Part shown: piece after piece, positions 14,399 through 19,564 of the stretch
How the letters are laid out: the number at the start of each line of letters is the position of its first letter
Numbering within the stretch: the stretch's first letter is position 1
Assembly (NCBI RefSeq): GCF_016107705.1
Contig: NZ_JAEHGC010000029.1
Span: 1-19,564 of the forward strand
Reading direction: 5' to 3'
DNA length: 19,564 nt
Source: Neobacillus cucumis
GTDB taxonomy: Bacteria; Bacillota; Bacilli; Bacillales_B; DSM-18226
Program-made: the position numbers and the translations under genes
The notes under the pieces: generated by a model
Told to the model about the DNA's origin: nothing
Databases searched by the model: none
What the model saw: only the letters and a program-made list of their open reading frames with translations

Positions 14399-14432
14399 AA
14401 ATTGCATTACTGGAACAAAGGAAATGCAATTT
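14399..14432 (+). terminator. Terminator of the GNAT gene
   Basis: A perfect 10-bp stem AAATTGCATT / AATGCAATTT with a 14-nt loop and a CTTATT tail. It is followed directly by the second-half motif of the dispersed repeat (GTAACTGGTAGGTTA), so it may itself be a diverged repeat hairpin. Confidence 0.7.
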
Positions 14433-14436
14433 CTTA

Positions 14437-14460
14437 TTGACGTAACTGGTAGGTTATTTT
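14437..14460 (+). repeat. Dispersed repeat second-half fragment (copy 8)
   Basis: GTAACTGGTAGGTTA matches TAACTGGTAGGTAAG of copy 2. No head is present, but the preceding terminator hairpin occupies the place of the repeat hairpin. Confidence 0.4.
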
Positions 14461-14481
14461 AAAAACAATTATGGATTATTA

Positions 14482-14490
14482 TGGTAAAAT
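14482..14490 (+). promoter_or_regulatory. Extended -10 promoter element
   Basis: TGG followed by TAAAAT (a TGn extended -10), about 120 nt ahead of the YfiT-like gene and just ahead of a short ORF with a strong ribosome binding site. No good -35 was seen. Confidence 0.4.
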
Positions 14491-14513
14491 CTCGATATAG
14501 GGAGGGAGTTAAA

Positions 14514-14555
14514 TTGAAGATAGTTAGGAAATGTTGTAGAATTACATATTTTTAG
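14514..14555 (+). CDS. 13-residue leader-like ORF
   Basis: TTG at 14514 with GGGAGGGAG (14500-14508) at good spacing, reading 13 codons (two adjacent Cys, three basic residues) to a TAG at 14553. It may be a leader peptide of the YfiT-like gene, 57 nt downstream, or the scrap left by a nonsense or frameshift event in a longer gene. Not recognised. Confidence 0.3.
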   Translation: MKIVRKCCRITYF

Positions 14556-14611
14556 ACATTTCATTTAGTTAGCAAAAAAAATTACAAGGGACTTTATAGG
14601 AGGAAGAGTAG

Positions 14612-15130
14612 ATGGATATGAAGTATCCAATTGGAAAATTTCAATTTAATGGTGAAATTACTTACAACATTACAAAGGATTGGATAAATGAGATTGAAAG
14701 TTTACCAAGATTATTACGAGATGCTGTAAAAGACTTAGATAATGAACAGCTTGATACACCTTATCGTTCAGGAGGGTGGACGGTTCGACAGGTAATACAT
14801 CACCTTGCGGATAGTCATATGAATGCCTATGTTCGCTTTAAATTGGCACTTACAGAAGAAAAGCCTGTAATTAAGACCTACGACGAAACTAGATGGGCGG
14901 AACTTTCCGATTATAAATTACCAATTGATATTTCACTATCTCTGCTCGAAGCATTGCACCATCGATGGACAAACCTTTTACATAGTCTAAGTCTAGCTGA
15001 TATGGAAAAGATATTTATCCACCCAGAATCGGGTGAAGTTTCAGTAGGTAAAAATATCGGAATCTACGCTTGGCACGGACGACACCATCTTGCACATATT
15101 ACATCTTTGTGTAATCGTAAGGGCTGGTAA
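14612..15130 (+). CDS. yfiT: DinB/YfiT-family bacillithiol transferase (BstA-like)
   Basis: A 172-residue four-helix DinB-fold protein. It opens with the Y-P-I-G-K-F signature of the YfiT group. Metal-ligand His candidates are in V-I-H-H-L-A-D-S-H (63, 64, 69) and near the C-terminus in [11 protein letters not shown] (155-162), matching the three-His site of B. subtilis YfiT. The family uses a divalent metal and bacillithiol to conjugate electrophiles such as drugs and toxins; it is cytosolic. The ATG is preceded by AGGAGG (14598-14603). Length and motifs are complete. A second gene may overlap its stop codon (see 15130). Confidence 0.9.
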   Translation: MDMKYPIGKFQFNGEITYNITKDWINEIESLPRLLRDAVKDLDNEQLDTPYRSGGWTVRQVIHHLADSHMNAYVRFKLALTEEKPVIKTYDETRWAELSDYKLPIDISLSLLEALHHRWTNLLHSLSLADMEKIFIHPESGEVSVGKNIGIYAWHGRHHLAHITSLCNRKGW

Positions 15131-15321
15131 TGGACTTTGTGTTTTGTGTACGATACACTGCAACTTTTGATTTCCTTGGAGTTACGCGCTTTTGCGGTAG
15201 GAGTAAACAAGGGAAATTTAGAGGAAAACGGAGAACAAGCAAGAAGAAAGTCCAAGCTAAATTACCCAAGACATTAAATGTGGAATTTCACATACATTTG
15301 CTCAAATCTTTCGGTGTATAG
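15131..15321 (+). other. Protein-like frames directly after the YfiT-like gene
   Basis: Two overlapping plus frames look partly coding. One starts at an ATG (15130) overlapping the previous stop and gives a 63-residue very basic peptide ending at 15321. The other continues the YfiT frame after its stop through E-L-R-A-F-A-V-G-V-N-K-G-N-L-E-E-N-G to a TAA at about 15275. Neither has its own ribosome binding site. I cannot choose between a small gene, a gene scrap and chance. Confidence 0.25.
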
Positions 15322-15410
15322 TGTCCAAGGTTGAATGAATTACACGATTAATAAAATGATTATGCACTTTTTCATCACTGTTCACCTTTAGAAAATGAAT
15401 CTTCCTTTTG

Positions 15411-15480
15411 TTGAAGAATGGGGGCTGCTTCGACATTCCTTTTCTTGTTCTACTAAATGGGAGTTTAGTTGAAGAAGGAA
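15411..15480 (+). repeat. Dispersed repeat copy 9
   Basis: Hairpin GAATG...CATTC (with GGGGCTGCTTCGA between), TTTTCTTGTTC tail, then the second half CTAAATGGGAGTTTAGTTGAAGAAGGAA. The head is missing. Confidence 0.65.
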
Positions 15481-15631
15481 CATTTTAAAAAAACCAATAC
15501 GCAATTAACAATTTTATTTCCATGTATAACACATGTTTTTGTTACATTTCCTAACCCGTGTGACAGGTGTTATGCTAATGCCACAGTATATTATACCGTA
15601 TGCGCTTGTTGTGAAGAGGAAGAAAGTTAAT

Positions 15632-15668
15632 ACCCTGTCATTACCCCTATCAATGATAGGGTTTTTAT
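15632..15668 (+). terminator. Hairpin at the broken end of the IS110 remnant
   Basis: ACCCTGTCATT / AATGATAGGGT (11 pairs, one G-U) with a 9-nt loop and a TTTTATT tail. An alternative shorter dyad CCTATC-AAT-GATAGG overlaps it, so two mutually exclusive folds are possible. Confidence 0.5.
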
Positions 15669-15766
15669 TAAATTTTAAAACTCTTTCGAAATGGTTTGCC
15701 TTTTTCCAAAAATGCTTGAACCTGACTTTCTCCTTTTGATACATCCAGACCAACGACTGGATTCAT
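15668..15766 (-). pseudogene. IS110-family transposase, first 32 codons only
   Basis: The minus-strand ATG at 15764-15766, with AGAAGGAGG upstream, reads M-N-P-V-V-G-L-D-V-S-K-G-E-S, the N-terminus of IS110-type transposases. Asp8 is the first acidic residue of the DEDD catalytic set. The frame ends at a TAA after F-R-K-S-F-K-I, where the remaining roughly 350-400 residues should be. The loss is a deletion, as the sequence beyond the stop has no transposase similarity that I can see. It is inactive. Confidence 0.7.
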
Positions 15767-15965
15767 TCTAAATCCTCCTTCTAAACTAGAAATTTGCCAG
15801 TAACCCCTAATCCTCCATGCAGTGTCACAGCTTCGCTTGTTATACGAGATCTAAGTCCCAACCAGCCTCAATCATGTTTCTACAAGTAGGGGCGAACGGT
15901 TTAGTTGACGGGGTCAAAGCCCCACGGGCAGTTACGTTCTACCCTGGCTACTGTCATATTAAGAC
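15767..15965 (-). ncRNA. Candidate bridge-RNA region of the IS110 remnant
   Basis: About 200 nt of structured, non-coding DNA just upstream of the truncated transposase start. In IS110-group elements this is the left end, which encodes the bridge RNA that pairs with donor and target. It includes a GGGG-TCAAAG-CCCC hairpin (15910-15923). The donor- and target-binding loops were not identified, so the call rests on position. Confidence 0.4.
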
Positions 15966-15966
15966 C

Positions 15967-16275
15967 TAATAAAAAAAGGTCAACCAGAAATATTTTCTTA
16001 TCTGGCTAACCTTATAATACGAACTGGCAGGTTAGCTGAAGAAGGAAAGTATGTTAGATAACAGATTTTGAACGCTTGCTGCTTCGAATAAAATCACTTT
16101 CGGATTCTCGTTAAGAGACTCAAAAGGGTAACCTGTTAAGAGTAAAAGTCTGCTCCTTTTCGAGTGAGAAGGGCTATTCTTAATGTTTAAAAGTAAAAAG
16201 TTTGCACGTACTATATTTTTCTACTCCATCATATTATTGGTTGTGGTGATAATCACATTAAGGGAGGAAAAACAA
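15967..16275. other. Intergenic stretch with hairpin and repeat fragment
   Basis: An imperfect hairpin at 15975-16013 (AAGGTCAACCAGA / TCTGGCTAACCTT) is followed by the repeat second-half motif GAACTGGCAGGTTAGCTGAAGAAGGAAAG (16020-16048). The rest up to 16182 shows no gene. Confidence 0.4.
16020..16048 (+). repeat. Dispersed repeat second-half fragment (copy 10)
   Basis: GGTTAGCTGAAGAAGGAA matches AGTTTAGTTGAAGAAGGAA of copy 9. With copy 9 it brackets the IS110 remnant. Confidence 0.5.
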
Positions 16276-16428
16276 ATGCAAATTAATTTAACCGATAGAG
16301 AAATGGAACTATTAAGAAGGCTACTTAATACAGAAAGTAAAAATGATCGATGTACAGGTGAACAAGCAGAAGTTTACGAAAATATTATAATGAAAATTGA
16401 TAAAAGAATGAGTTTAAAGAGACTTTAA
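16276..16428 (+). CDS. Small protein of unknown function, possible longer membrane-anchored form
   Basis: The 50-residue form starts at an ATG 8 nt after AGGGAGG (16261-16267) and is a charged, helical peptide (L-T-D-R-E-M-E-L-L-R-R-L-L, then T-G-E-Q-A-E-V-Y-E-N). The frame is open upstream to an ATG at 16183, which has GAGAAGGG at 9 nt and would add a 31-residue N-terminal extension with one strong membrane helix. Both starts have usable sites; the inner one is stronger. Family not recognised. A terminator follows at 16476. Confidence 0.6.
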   Translation: MQINLTDREMELLRRLLNTESKNDRCTGEQAEVYENIIMKIDKRMSLKRL

Positions 16429-16475
16429 CTGTTTGTATGCCCATCTCAATTTAGAGTAATGGGTTCACTTCAGAT

Positions 16476-16506
16476 GGTTGACCGCTGAGTCGATCCTTTT
16501 TTCTTC
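16476..16506 (+). terminator. Terminator of the small-protein gene
   Basis: GGTTGAC / GTCGATCC form a 7-bp stem with one bulge and a short loop, followed by TTTTTTCTTCTT. Confidence 0.6.
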
Positions 16507-16584
16507 TTAAACTTAAGGTAGCAAGTTAGTGTTTAAAAAGCTATGATAAAATTAAAGAAATATTTGCAAAAAAGGTGAAAATAA

Positions 16585-16901
16585 ATGGAAGAGTTTCCCT
16601 GGCCTTGTTGTGGTTATAAGACTTTAGAATATAAACCTCATGGGACCGACATTATATGTAAAGTTTGTTTTTGGAAGGATGATTATGTTCAAGCAAAAGA
16701 TTTTGACTATTGGGGCGGTGCAAACGATTTATCCTTGAGAGATAGTCAAAAGAATTTTTTGAAGTTCGAGCAATAGAAGAAAGTTTTATAAAGAATGGTA
16801 GAAAACCAACTATTGAAGGAGCAAGGTATATAAATTGGAAAGCAATAATTATTCCACCTTCAATTAACCTTGGCTTTTCTTTAAGCAAAGGCTATCACTA
16901 A
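16585..16901 (+). pseudogene. CPCC-family cysteine-rich protein, frameshifted
   Basis: The first 55 codons match the small Cys-rich CPCC family: P-C-C-G-Y-K-T-L-E, I-C-K-V-C-F-W-K-D-D and D-Y-W-G-G-A-N-D-L-S-L. The frame then stops at a TAG (16774) soon after a six-T run. Shifting one base at that run restores F-F-E-V-R-A-I-E-E-S-F then R-K-P, the expected continuation, and runs to a TAA at 16899. A lost T is the simplest cause. In addition the first Cys of the C-P-C-C motif is Trp (W6-P-C-C), so a presumed zinc ligand is gone too. The last part (from about 16830) no longer resembles the family and runs into a terminator. Confidence 0.7.
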
Positions 16902-16918
16902 AGGTGGCCTTTTTTTAT
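16887..16918 (+). terminator. Terminator after the CPCC remnant
   Basis: AAAGGC (bulge) CAC / GTG GCCTTT with a TAAAG loop, then TTTTT. Confidence 0.65.
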
Positions 16919-16963
16919 TGTGCGAAGGATGCAGTTTAACAATTTACCTATTTTCTCACTATA

Positions 16964-16996
16964 AAAAAACAATGGGCAGCGATCCCATTGTTTTTT
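16964..16996. terminator. Strong bidirectional hairpin upstream of carD
   Basis: A perfect 13-bp stem AAAAAACAATGGG / CCCATTGTTTTTT with a 7-nt loop. It insulates the CarD promoter region from upstream transcription. Confidence 0.75.
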
Positions 16997-17021
16997 ACAC
17001 ACGACTCAGGAAATAATTTTG

Positions 17022-17086
17022 TTGACATTAACTAATAACAAATGATAAAATAAAAATTTTGTTATTTAGGTTTCATGTGGTATACT
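17022..17086 (+). promoter_or_regulatory. Two possible SigA promoters for the CarD-family gene
   Basis: P1: TTGACA (17022-17027), 18-nt spacer, TAAAAT (17046-17051). P2: TTGTTA (17059-17064), 16-nt spacer, TATACT (17081-17086) with a TG extension. Both fit the vegetative consensus and lie 30-70 nt from the start codon. Confidence 0.65.
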
Positions 17087-17115
17087 TAAGATGTTTTATA
17101 TTTGGAGGTGGTTAG

Positions 17116-17592
17116 TTGTTTCAAGTTGGTGATTATATTGTTTATCCTATGCAGGGAGCAGGAGTTATTGAAGCAATAGAAATAAAGGAAATTCAAGGTG
17201 AGAAACTTCAGTATTTTATAATAAATATGCTAATGAATAAAATGCAAGTTATGATTCCTATTGCAACAGTACACAAATCACGGATTCGCTTAGTTACCGA
17301 TATGACTACTCTTGAAAACGTGTTGAACATTTTCCATCATGGTCTAACCGATACAACCCTTACAATGAAAGAAAGATACAAGATTAATACGGCAAAACTT
17401 AGAACAGGTGATATCCAAGAAGGAGCTGAAGTTGTACGGGATTTAATGCGGATAAACAAAAATAAATCACTTAATTTAAGTGAAAAGCAGATGCTGGAAA
17501 GTGCACGAAAGATGTTTATTAGTGAACTTGGTTTAATTAGAGGTATCACTGAAAATCAGGCAATAGATTTATTAAGCAACAAGGTAGGATAA
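17116..17592 (+). CDS. CarD-family transcriptional regulator (RNA polymerase-binding)
   Basis: A 158-residue CarD_CdnL_TRCF-type protein. The N-terminal RNA-polymerase-interacting Tudor-like domain is residues 1-60 (F-Q-V-G-D-Y-I-V-Y-P-M-Q-G-A-G-V-I, then the beta strands Y-F-I-I-N-M and M-I-P-I-A-T-V); the helical C-terminal domain (about 65-155) binds DNA near the -10 element in the family. It modulates promoter opening globally; B. subtilis YdeB is a homologue. The TTG start is chosen because GGAGGTGG (17104-17111) lies 4 nt upstream and no other start fits. Monocistronic, with its own promoters. Confidence 0.92.
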   Translation: MFQVGDYIVYPMQGAGVIEAIEIKEIQGEKLQYFIINMLMNKMQVMIPIATVHKSRIRLVTDMTTLENVLNIFHHGLTDTTLTMKERYKINTAKLRTGDIQEGAEVVRDLMRINKNKSLNLSEKQMLESARKMFISELGLIRGITENQAIDLLSNKVG

Positions 17593-17919
17593 GTAATTTA
17601 TTTCAAAGTTTAACTTTCACGCGGTCATTGTGAAAAATATCTTAACCACTCAAATCATAATTATTCATATCCTCTTAATTTCTAACATCATTAGAAAGTA
17701 TGATTTTTTCCTTTTAATTCCATTTTTATTAGATATATAAAAAATGCTAATTTTATTTAAAAATTTTATCAAATGGTGCGGACATACAACTTTTGAATTA
17801 ATGTGGGGTCACTTAAAGACAACCCTTTTGTTTTAAAAGAGGTTTTTTCTTATGTTTTAAATATTAGTGCTCATAGGAATTTATATTGTAGAAATGCTCC
17901 ATGAAAGGAGAGAGAATAA
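17593..17919. other. 327-nt intergenic region
   Basis: AT-rich. An imperfect hairpin at 17821-17850 (AACCCTTTT / AAAAGAGGTT) with a T-tail looks like a terminator. No promoter for the next gene was identified. Confidence 0.4.
17821..17850 (+). terminator. Probable terminator
   Basis: AACCCTTTT / AAAAGAGGTT stem with one mismatch or bulge, 5-nt loop, TTTTTTCTT tail. It is far (230 nt) from the CarD stop. Confidence 0.5.
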
Positions 17920-18117
17920 ATGTATGAGGTAAAAGGTTTTCAAAGTACTGACTTCGAAGAACTTATTCGAGTAGTTAATGAGTTTGTTGGCTCATTAGAG
18001 GAAGGAAAGCTTATAGATGTTAAATACAATTCTGTTCCTCTTGCTGTAAGCACCCATACAGAGTATGGGGTTTATCCAGATACAAAATATTCTGCAATGA
18101 TAATATTTAAGAAATAG
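17920..18117 (+). CDS. Cse60-like sporulation-associated small protein
   Basis: A 65-residue protein with the layout of the Cse60 family: an N-terminal Y-E-V-K-G-F strand, an amphipathic helix (E-E-L-I-R-V-V-N-E-F-V), I-D-V-K-Y, and a C-terminal S-A-M-I-I-F-K-K strand. B. subtilis cse60 is transcribed in the mother cell under SigE; function unknown. The ATG is preceded by AAAGGAGAG. No clear SigE promoter was seen. The resemblance is from motif layout rather than an alignment, so the name is tentative. Confidence 0.6.
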   Translation: MYEVKGFQSTDFEELIRVVNEFVGSLEEGKLIDVKYNSVPLAVSTHTEYGVYPDTKYSAMIIFKK

Positions 18118-18156
18118 CAAGCTCAAAACAGTTTTTGTGATGGATTTTTTGTCTTC

Positions 18157-18185
18157 TTGCAATATCTTACAAAAAATGCTATGAT
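18157..18185 (+). promoter_or_regulatory. SigA promoter of the cold-shock gene
   Basis: TTGCAA, 17-nt spacer, TATGAT. Transcription would start near 18192, giving a leader of about 115 nt, typical of cold-shock mRNAs. Confidence 0.65.
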
Positions 18186-18191
18186 TAAAAA

Positions 18192-18308
18192 GAATTATTT
18201 TTGTTCGGTGTAAAGGATTTGTATGAGTTTGAACTTTTCGTCTTGATGATCACTGAGAGCAAGGATAGTATTACATTGTGTGTGTTTACACACTAGGAGG
18301 CAACAAAC
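18192..18308 (+). promoter_or_regulatory. Long 5' leader of the cold-shock gene
   Basis: About 115 nt between the predicted start and the ATG, with a small GTGTG-TTTA-CACAC hairpin (18280-18293) just before the AGGAGG ribosome binding site. csp leaders fold differently in the cold and control translation; this is inferred by analogy. Confidence 0.4.
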
Positions 18309-18509
18309 ATGGAAAAAGGTAAAGTAAAATGGTTTAATGGCGAAAAAGGCTTCGGATTCATCGAACGTGAAGGTGGAGAAGATGTATTCGTTCATTTCTC
18401 AGCGATTCAAGGCGAAGGGTACAAAACATTAGAAGAAGGTCAAGAAGTGACTTTTGACCTTGAAAAAGGTCAACGTGGACCTCAAGCAGCTAACGTACAC
18501 AAAGCTTAA
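18309..18509 (+). CDS. Cold-shock protein (CspA/CspB family)
   Basis: A 66-residue single cold-shock domain: K-W-F-N near the start, RNP1 K-G-F-G-F-I (about residues 13-18) and RNP2 V-F-V-H-F (about 26-30), both complete. The protein binds single-stranded RNA and DNA and acts as an RNA chaperone in the cytosol. Length and sequence match Bacillus CspB/CspD types. ATG after AGGAGG; terminator at 18524. Monocistronic. Confidence 0.96.
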   Translation: MEKGKVKWFNGEKGFGFIEREGGEDVFVHFSAIQGEGYKTLEEGQEVTFDLEKGQRGPQAANVHKA

Positions 18510-18523
18510 TTATAGAATCCTTT

Positions 18524-18554
18524 AAACAGGCTCTTTTAGAGAGTCTGTTTTTTA
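18524..18554 (+). terminator. Terminator of the cold-shock gene
   Basis: AAACAGGCTCT / AGAGTCTGTTT stem with one G-U pair, short loop, TTTTACTTTT tail. Confidence 0.85.
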
Positions 18555-18803
18555 CTTTTCTTAAAAAACAAAAACCCCACTCACGAATGAATGGGGAACA
18601 TGAAAACAGTAAATCAAACGGTAAACTAAGTGTAGCATACAATTAGGGAATCTCCTAATTCGTATAAATTAGAGTGGCTGGAAAGTAGCTTTTTCTCATT
18701 TGAAATGAGAAAAAACTACCCAATAATATTTATGGATGTTTTTTTCTTAGTTGAGTACAATCCTTGAATATGGAATCTGAAAGCAAATAGGTGTCGCAAA
18801 AAA

Positions 18804-18822
18804 AAGGCACTTTTGATGCCTT
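18804..18822 (-). terminator. Minus-strand Rho-independent terminator
   Basis: AAGGCA / TGCCTT stem with a 7-nt loop. On the minus strand it is followed by eight T's. No gene on that strand ends nearby. Confidence 0.6.
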
Positions 18823-18919
18823 CAAAATTCATAACTGGTTGGCAATTAATATATGACACTTTATTCTATGGGAAATAGCAAGTAATTCTTGGGCATTAGT
18901 CTTGTAGCTATAAAAAAGA

Positions 18920-18967
18920 AGCAAGGCATTGATGGAATCTCAATGTATGTGAAGGGCTAACCTTGCT
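18920..18967. other. Nested hairpins, possible structured RNA
   Basis: Outer stem AGCAAGG / CCTTGCT encloses a perfect inner hairpin CATTGA-TGGAATC-TCAATG plus a 15-nt single strand. No family recognised. Confidence 0.35.
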
Positions 18968-19277
18968 CTTAGTTATTATTTTATTCCATATATTGTGAAA
19001 AAATCTGTCCGTTGCTAATCAAGACCTTTTGACAAATGTGTATTACGAAATAAATATGCACTAAATGAGAAGTCCTTGTTCCACTACCATGAAAATAAGT
19101 TTCTTCAAGAATAGAAAAGTGACAATACTTAAGAAGACCCTGCTCAATCGTTAAAAAAAGAGGAGAGTGTTAAATTAGCAAGCCTATAGATTGGATTGAC
19201 TGGATTAAGGTCAGTATCAGTATTGACACTTCCTATCCATATTCATTCTTTGTGGTGCAGCCCTGCTGCATGGATGG

Positions 19278-19335
19278 CTAACGGGTGCTTATGTTAAAGA
19301 ATAGGGGATGCTTCGGCAGCCCTTTTCTTGCTCGA
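19278..19335 (+). repeat. Dispersed repeat copy 11
   Basis: Head CTAACGGGTGCTTATGTTAAAG identical to that of copy 6, then GGGATGC-TTCG-GCAGCCC with a UUCG tetraloop and a TTTTCTTGCTC tail. It ends about 65 nt from the next minus-strand ORF's stop. Confidence 0.75.
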
Positions 19336-19399
19336 TATACATACAGATAAAGTGTTTTACACTGAGTTTTATTGTAAAGAATTTTGCTCCCTTTGCAAT

Positions 19400-19564
19400 T
19401 TAATTTATTTGGATTGTGGAAACGACCAAATGATTATGGTCCACCTCTATATGATATTGTTTTCCATTTGCTCCTTTTACTAAATAAATCAGATCTGCAC
19501 CAATTAAATATCCAGTTTTTGAATAAAGGGAATACGAAATCATTTTTGTACCTTTATCTTTCAT
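19400..19564 (-). CDS. Small ORF at the window edge, possibly partial
   Basis: Minus-strand frame of 54 residues ending at a TAA (19400-19402). An ATG falls exactly at the window edge (19562-19564), so the true start may lie outside. The peptide has a strand-rich composition (Y-L-I-G-A-D-L-I-Y-L-V-K-G, then Y-H-I-E-V-D-H-N-H-L-V-V) and no signal or membrane segment. No family recognised. Confidence 0.45.
   Translation of the reverse strand: MKDKGTKMISYSLYSKTGYLIGADLIYLVKGANGKQYHIEVDHNHLVVSTIQIN

Larger units (their letters stand above)
18555..19399. other. Long non-coding stretch with several hairpins
   Basis: No gene seen over about 845 nt. Contains a hairpin TTTTTCTCATTT / GAAATGAGAAAAA (about 18690-18715), a minus-strand terminator (18804-18822), a nested hairpin structure (18920-18967) and repeat copy 11 (19278-19335). 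A minus-strand terminator with no gene before it suggests a lost gene or a small RNA. Confidence 0.5.

Noticed and set aside
15514..15753. 79-residue minus-strand ORF overlapping the IS110 remnant
   Set aside because: It lies in a different frame from the recognisable transposase start, and no transposase motif is seen in it.

Overview
The window is low-GC DNA with strong AGGAGG-type ribosome binding sites, several TTG/GTG starts and many U-tailed hairpins. Together with a Cse60-like sporulation protein, a YfiT/BstA-type bacillithiol transferase, a CarD-family regulator, a Csp protein and a heterocycloanthracin/sonorensin-type bacteriocin precursor, this points to the chromosome of a spore-forming Bacillaceae (Bacillus sensu lato). 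No rRNA, tRNA or CRISPR array was seen. The region is accessory in character: mostly single genes or pairs, separated by long intergenic stretches that hold about ten copies of a small dispersed repeat, a group II intron, an IS110 remnant and several recently broken genes.

Layout. 1-3060: a MaoC-like hydratase (+), a two-helix membrane peptide (-), and a group II intron (about 1349-3046) whose maturase has lost its N-terminal half and which sits inside a copy of the dispersed repeat. 3094-4028: an uncharacterised acidic protein (+) and, on the minus strand, a 92-residue precursor with a Cys-rich repetitive core in which the Cys spacing falls from 6 to 5 to 3 residues. 4603-7259: a YihY/BrkB membrane protein, a secreted protein of unknown function translationally coupled to a short upstream ORF, and an uncharacterised 154-residue protein. 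7676-8212 (-): a yjdI-yjdJ-type operon of a small Fe-S protein and a GNAT protein. 8687-10182 (+): an ArsR-type regulator followed by two SRPBCC/AHSA1 proteins, the first interrupted by an in-frame amber codon. 10474-11568 (-): LtrA. 11842-13229 (+): an NADPH-dependent FMN reductase and a YcaC-like isochorismatase-fold hydrolase. 13467-15130: a decayed minus-strand gene, a GNAT acetyltransferase and the BstA-type protein. 15411-16046: repeat copies around an IS110 5' remnant. 16183-18509: a small protein with two possible starts, a frameshifted CPCC-family gene, CarD, the Cse60-like protein and a cold-shock protein with a long leader. 18555-19564 is mostly non-coding, ending with a small minus-strand ORF that reaches the window edge.

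Functional links are local. ArsR and the SRPBCC genes form one transcription unit; YjdI and YjdJ form another; the FMN reductase, YcaC-like hydrolase and BstA-type protein would suit detoxification or thiol/redox housekeeping, but they are separate transcription units and this grouping is inference. The most notable items are the orphan thiazole/oxazole-type bacteriocin precursor, with no modification enzymes in the window; the dispersed repeat that carries a terminator-like hairpin whose two arms change together between copies; and the headless group II intron and IS110 remnant associated with those repeats.
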